Shown here: one piece after another, positions 17,768 to 20,344 of the stretch
How the letters are laid out: each line of letters opens with the position of its first letter
Numbering within the stretch: the stretch's first letter is position 1
NCBI GenBank assembly: GCA_001969505.1
Contig: LSSK01001429.1
Location: 1-20,344 of the forward strand
Origin: Zancudomyces culisetae
Lineage: Eukaryota > Kickxellomycota > Harpellomycetes > Harpellales > Legeriomycetaceae
Direction: 5' to 3'
Length of the DNA: 20,344 nt
Position numbers and translations under genes: made by a program
Notes under the pieces: generated by a model
Databases searched by the model: none
What the model was told of the DNA's origin: nothing
Seen by the model: the letters and a program-made list of their open reading frames with translations, nothing else

Positions 17768-18085
17768 TGTTTACAGTGTTAAGAACACGTTCTTTGATGA
17801 TACCTTGTAGAGTGGTGATGTTACAAATTGTTTATAAACTTTAAAGTGTGATATATGTACTTTCAGGTAAAGTAAACAAGAAATGAGAGGAAGAAGGTGA
17901 GAGGAAGAAGGTGGGGGGGGTGAGGGAGAACGAAGGGGGGAATTGTAAAATGAATTAATGTTACAGTGTTATTACATAAAATGTTTACAATAGTAAACAA
18001 AAATGTATTAAAGTTTAATATCTTTTTTTTTTTGTTTTTTCGGAATAGAACATGGGGGGTGGGGGATAACTTTGATTTGTTTACA
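17768..18085. promoter_or_regulatory. Cluster of forkhead-type TGTTTAC/GTAAACA sites
   Basis: Exact TGTTTAC or its complement GTAAACA occurs at 17768, 17872, 17982, 17993 and 18078, with a TGTTTAT variant at 17829. Two of them form a perfect inverted pair, TGTTTAC-AATA-GTAAACA (17982-17999). (G/A)TAAACA is the consensus of yeast forkhead factors (Fkh1/2 type). The cluster is 0.65-0.97 kb upstream of the NT-C2 start codon. Site identity is seen; binding is inferred. Confidence 0.45.
17885..17912. repeat. 14-bp exact tandem duplication
   Basis: GAGAGGAAGAAGGT is repeated twice without a gap (17885-17898 and 17899-17912), then runs into eight G. Confidence 0.95.
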
Positions 18086-18132
18086 AGACGGAAAAAAAAA
18101 TGGTTAGCATAATTACTAAAAAAAATAAATTG

Positions 18133-18243
18133 GAATTAATTCTAAATGTGGCAAAAGCCGCATTTGACAAGAAAATGTAGTATAATTTTGGACTGCCAAA
18201 AATAAAATAAAACTAAAATATTTTTTTTTCCCAACTAGTTGGG
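18133..18243. other. Group of dyads including a 14-bp perfect palindrome
   Basis: Three dyads follow each other: GAATTAATTC (18133-18142); a hairpin with arms AAATGTGGC and GCCGCATTT around an AAAA loop (18144-18165, one G-T pair); and the perfect palindrome CCCAACTAGTTGGG (18230-18243). The structures are visible; role unknown. They could be protein-binding sites. Confidence 0.6.
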
Positions 18244-18288
18244 TAATTTAAGGAAAAAAAATATAAAAAAAAACAAAAGTTGAGTGAG

Positions 18289-18298
18289 TACACGTGTA
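18289..18298. promoter_or_regulatory. Palindromic E-box TACACGTGTA
   Basis: A CACGTG core (18291-18296) sits within a 10-bp palindrome. In yeasts this core is bound by bHLH factors of the Cbf1/Pho4 type. It lies about 440 bp upstream of the NT-C2 start codon. Confidence 0.4.
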
Positions 18299-18360
18299 TT
18301 TTATAGATTTAATATTACTAATGTAGACGATAATTCGTTACCAAGAGAATTAATAGTAAA

Positions 18361-18414
18361 GGAAGGAAGGAAGGAAGAAGGGAAGGAATAAAAGAAAAGA
18401 AAAGAAAAGAAAAG
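18361..18414 (+). repeat. (GGAA)n and (AAAAG)5 purine microsatellites
   Basis: A GGAA array at 18361-18376 continues through an impure purine stretch into five AAAAG units at 18390-18414. A similar impure A/G stretch lies at 18680-18722, just before the NT-C2 start. Confidence 0.9.
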
Positions 18415-18734
18415 ATAGAAAGAACGGAGGAAAAGAGATAGAATATGAAATAAAGGAAAAAGTTAAGAATAAAAAGTTTCAAATATACTTTGATATTTAT
18501 ACAAGAAGAGTACCAAAAGTCAACCGAAAACAAGAACACTTTACAGTTAAAGTAGTACACTAAATGTTACTAGTAAAAAGACAAACTTTGGGATCAACAA
18601 TATAGATTTTAGTTTGGATAAGTATAAACAGATAGATAACTAAACTAAAACCGAAAAAATATAAATATAAATACAAATACAAAAGGAAAGGAAAAGGAAA
18701 AGAAAAAGGAAAAGAAAAAAAATAAATTAAAAAA

Positions 18735-20093
18735 ATGGCAATGTTTGATATAAATGTATGTATTATAAGTCTGGACGATATTACCTTGCTAACAGGGTCG
18801 TATTATGTTAAATGGGAATTACACAAGAGGAATATGGGTAGAACGCAAGAGTAAGTATTTGGTATAGTAGTGTGTGAATAGGAAAAATAGCAAAGCAAGA
18901 GCATGAATAATAATGTGTAATTGAAAACAAAAACAAAAATAGGTCGACAACACAAAATCATTCTGTACAATTCAAACACAATGTTAATAAATCGGTGAAA
19001 TTAAAGATTGATAGTAAAACAAAACAGATATCCAACTGTATGCTGAATTTACAAGTTAAAAGGGTTAGGAAAACAACTATATACGAGTATATATCAACTT
19101 TGAGAAAAGAAAGAGAAACGAGAGCAATAAAACTATAATAGCAGTGAATAATAAAAAAATAGATTGGAAGAGATAATAAAAAGACAGTGATAGGGGTGCT
19201 ATCGGTCAATATTAGCGAGTATATAACATTGGGTAATTCGAATCGGCGGTATATGCTGGAGAAATGTAAAATTAACGCGACATTGAAGGTAAAAAAAAAA
19301 GAAAAGGGAAAAGAGATATGAGCATACATGGGATAGGGATGCGGGTGTGGTGGGTTGAGTTTTTGATATACTAAGAACGTAACTTGGTATGTTTATAGAT
19401 ACAAATTGATATTAGACAAACAGGTGGAGCTAGCGAGTATTTTGTACCGAATTTAAACCGAAGGATTATACTGAGTGAAATTGGAGAGTTGGTTAATAAT
19501 GGAAATAGTACAAATAATAATGGGAATGGAAGTTCAGGCAACCTTGAGGATTATAAAGGCGGAGGAGTAGGGGTAGGAGTGGGTAATGGAGGAGGAGTAG
19601 GGGTTGGTGGAGTGGGAGTGGGACCAATGATAAAGAAAGATTCTACATCAACATCAGGTAAGAAAAACAGAGGGGGGGGGAAGTGTTTTTTTTTTGAAGT
19701 CATGATTAAAAGGAAAGGAAAGGAATGAATGAATGATTAAATGAATAAATAAATAGACAAAAGCGCATCAACTAGAGAAAATACATCAGAAAGAAATGGA
19801 CAACATTCGATGAGGGATTATAGTATGAATAGAAAAATGCAACAGTTTTTTATGGTAAATAAAAAAGCAAAAATATAAAATAATAACAATAAAGGGAAAG
19901 AAAAAAAAAACAAAAAGGTAAATAATACAGAAATAAAACAAAAAAAATAAAAAACATATAATAATAGGAAGATATAGACATCGATAGTTTGTCGCCAAAC
20001 TATGAAAAATACGAAAAAAACAATCAAATCATAGAGGAAATCATCAAGCAGGCAACAGAAACTACTGGGCCAAAATCACAACGGTTCCGTTAG
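18735..20093 (+). CDS. NT-C2 (EEIG1/EHBP1 N-terminal type) domain protein, six exons
   Basis: Model: exons 18735-18850, 18943-19063, 19163-19288, 19399-19657, 19757-19854 and 19968-20093, giving 281 residues with consistent phases. Donors are GTAAGT, GTTAGG, GTAAAA, GTAAGA and GTAAAT; all acceptors end in ATAG. The start reads MAMFDINVCIISLDDITLLT then GSYYVKWELHKRNMGRTQE, the first strands of an NT-C2 domain. Exon 2 gives SVKLKIDSKTKQISNCMLNL. Exon 3 gives VIGVLSVNISEYITLG then NRRYMLEKCKINATLK, and exon 4 IQIDIRQTGG; these match the family pattern (G-x-V-x-L-x-LAEY ... KINSTLK ... I-x-(M/L)-x-Q). NT-C2 domains are membrane-linked C2-like modules in eukaryotes; the fungal single-domain members are uncharacterised. 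Exon 4 then enters an Asn/Gly stretch and a Gly-Val repeat (codons from 19559-19620). Exons 5-6 (ending in QATETTGPKSQRFR) are less certain: no family motif supports them. Confidence 0.82.
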
Positions 20094-20344
20094 CAACGCA
20101 AGCAGCAATGCGATTTCCGTGGGCACTAAACTCGACATCGTAAATACCATCATCAGCCAAATAAGACTTGGACAGCGAGCCGGACTTGAGATTCCACAAA
20201 CGCACGCGGCAATCAAAAGAACCAGTTAGTAGATGGCGGCCGTCAGGGCTGAAAGCGAGGGAGTGGATAGGATCGGAGTGGGCCTGGAGAGTGCGCAGAC
20301 AAGTACCAGACGCAGCGTCCCACACACGCACAGACCCATCGAAC
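20062..20344 (-). CDS. TBL1/Sif2-like WD40 protein, C-terminal part only
   Basis: The frame is open to the right window edge and ends at TAG (20062-20064); about 93 C-terminal residues are visible and the start lies outside. Two WD40 blades are clear: FDGSVRVWDAASGTCLRTL, then AHSDPIHSLAFSPDGRHLLT with GSFDCRVRLWNLKSG, then a closing strand DGIYDVEFSAHGNRIAACVA to VVILAQ. The order SFD-xx-V-x-(I/L)WN, G(I)(F/Y)(D/E)V, G-x-(K/R)(V/I)-A closely follows the C-terminus of human TBL1 and yeast Sif2, subunits of histone deacetylase co-repressor complexes (NCoR/SMRT, Set3C). Other WD40 proteins remain possible because only two blades are seen. The sequence is clearly richer in G+C (50-63% in two 60-nt lines I counted) than the surrounding DNA. 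Its stop lies inside the modelled last exon of the opposite-strand gene. Confidence 0.88.
   Translation of the reverse strand, partial: FDGSVRVWDAASGTCLRTLQAHSDPIHSLAFSPDGRHLLTGSFDCRVRLWNLKSGSLSKSYLADDGIYDVEFSAHGNRIAACVANGTVVILAQ

Larger units (their letters stand above)
15855..18734. other. Long repeat-rich spacer upstream of the NT-C2 gene
   Basis: This 2.9-kb spacer is the longest gene-free stretch in the window. From about 16.15 kb the plus strand is strongly purine-rich, with G-runs at 16729, 17913, 17935, 18054 and 18061, and A/G microsatellites. Exceptions are a 72-nt pyrimidine tract (17533-17604) and an AT run near 17305. A cluster of TGTTTAC motifs (17768-18085) and a group of dyads (18133-18298) stand out. 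A 63-codon plus-strand frame at 15909-16100 begins in a GAGGAGTTG-like repeat and I judge it spurious. A minus-strand exon-like island (16557-16635) has a good acceptor but no visible partner exon. I see no secure gene. Confidence 0.6.

Noticed and set aside
19201-19260. AATTCGAATCGG resembling a tRNA B box
   Set aside because: It lies inside NT-C2 exon 3, with no A box or cloverleaf around it.

Overview
The window looks like nuclear DNA from an AT-rich, intron-containing ascomycete yeast. It carries eukaryotic housekeeping genes: 60S ribosomal protein uL16, RNA polymerase I/III subunit AC40, mitochondrial Hsp70, the XPA/Rad14 repair factor and a Golgi-type glutaminyl cyclase. These are separated by AT-rich spacers of 1-3 kb full of simple repeats. 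Several genes are split by short introns (about 80-210 bp) with GTAAGT/GTTAGC/GTATGT-type donors and AATAG-type acceptors. CTG codons fall at conserved leucines of RPC40 (codons 65 and 80), which argues against a CTG-Ser clade yeast. An early-branching Saccharomycotina yeast (Dipodascus/Magnusiomyces/Yarrowia-like) is my best guess; this is inference.

Layout, left to right. RPL10 (minus, 291-938) is followed by about 1.85 kb with no secure gene. A small three-exon minus-strand gene (2794-3306) encodes a 91-residue helical protein, possibly a Mediator Med22/Srb6-like subunit. It shares a 297-bp divergent promoter with RPC40 (plus, 3604-4626). RPC40 converges on SSC1 (minus, 4690-6705) with only 63 bp between stop codons. 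A 1.36-kb spacer holds a heat-shock-element-like site and a CA microsatellite. A 942-residue minus-strand protein (8067-10895) has an N-terminal CCCH finger and a C-terminal CHY zinc finger. A 1.9-kb divergent spacer leads to the four-exon RAD14 (plus, 12821-14229), which converges on a glutaminyl-peptide cyclotransferase (minus, 14742-15854).

The right third is unusual. A 2.9-kb spacer (15855-18734) has a purine-rich plus strand and many micro- and minisatellites, G-runs, a cluster of five exact forkhead-type TGTTTAC sites and a series of short dyads. It precedes a six-exon plus-strand gene (18735-20093) for an NT-C2 (EEIG1/EHBP1 N-terminal type) protein with a Gly/Val-rich insert. No single frame of this gene exceeds about 90 codons, so it is easily missed. 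Its modelled last exon overlaps, by 32 bp tail to tail, the 3' end of a TBL1/Sif2-like WD40 gene that runs off the right edge.

I see no virus, transposon, CRISPR array, tRNA or rRNA. The genes do not form one pathway; they are ordinary, independently transcribed eukaryotic genes. The points worth following are the two reconstructed split genes, the CCCH+CHY protein and the structured spacer at 17.75-18.30 kb.
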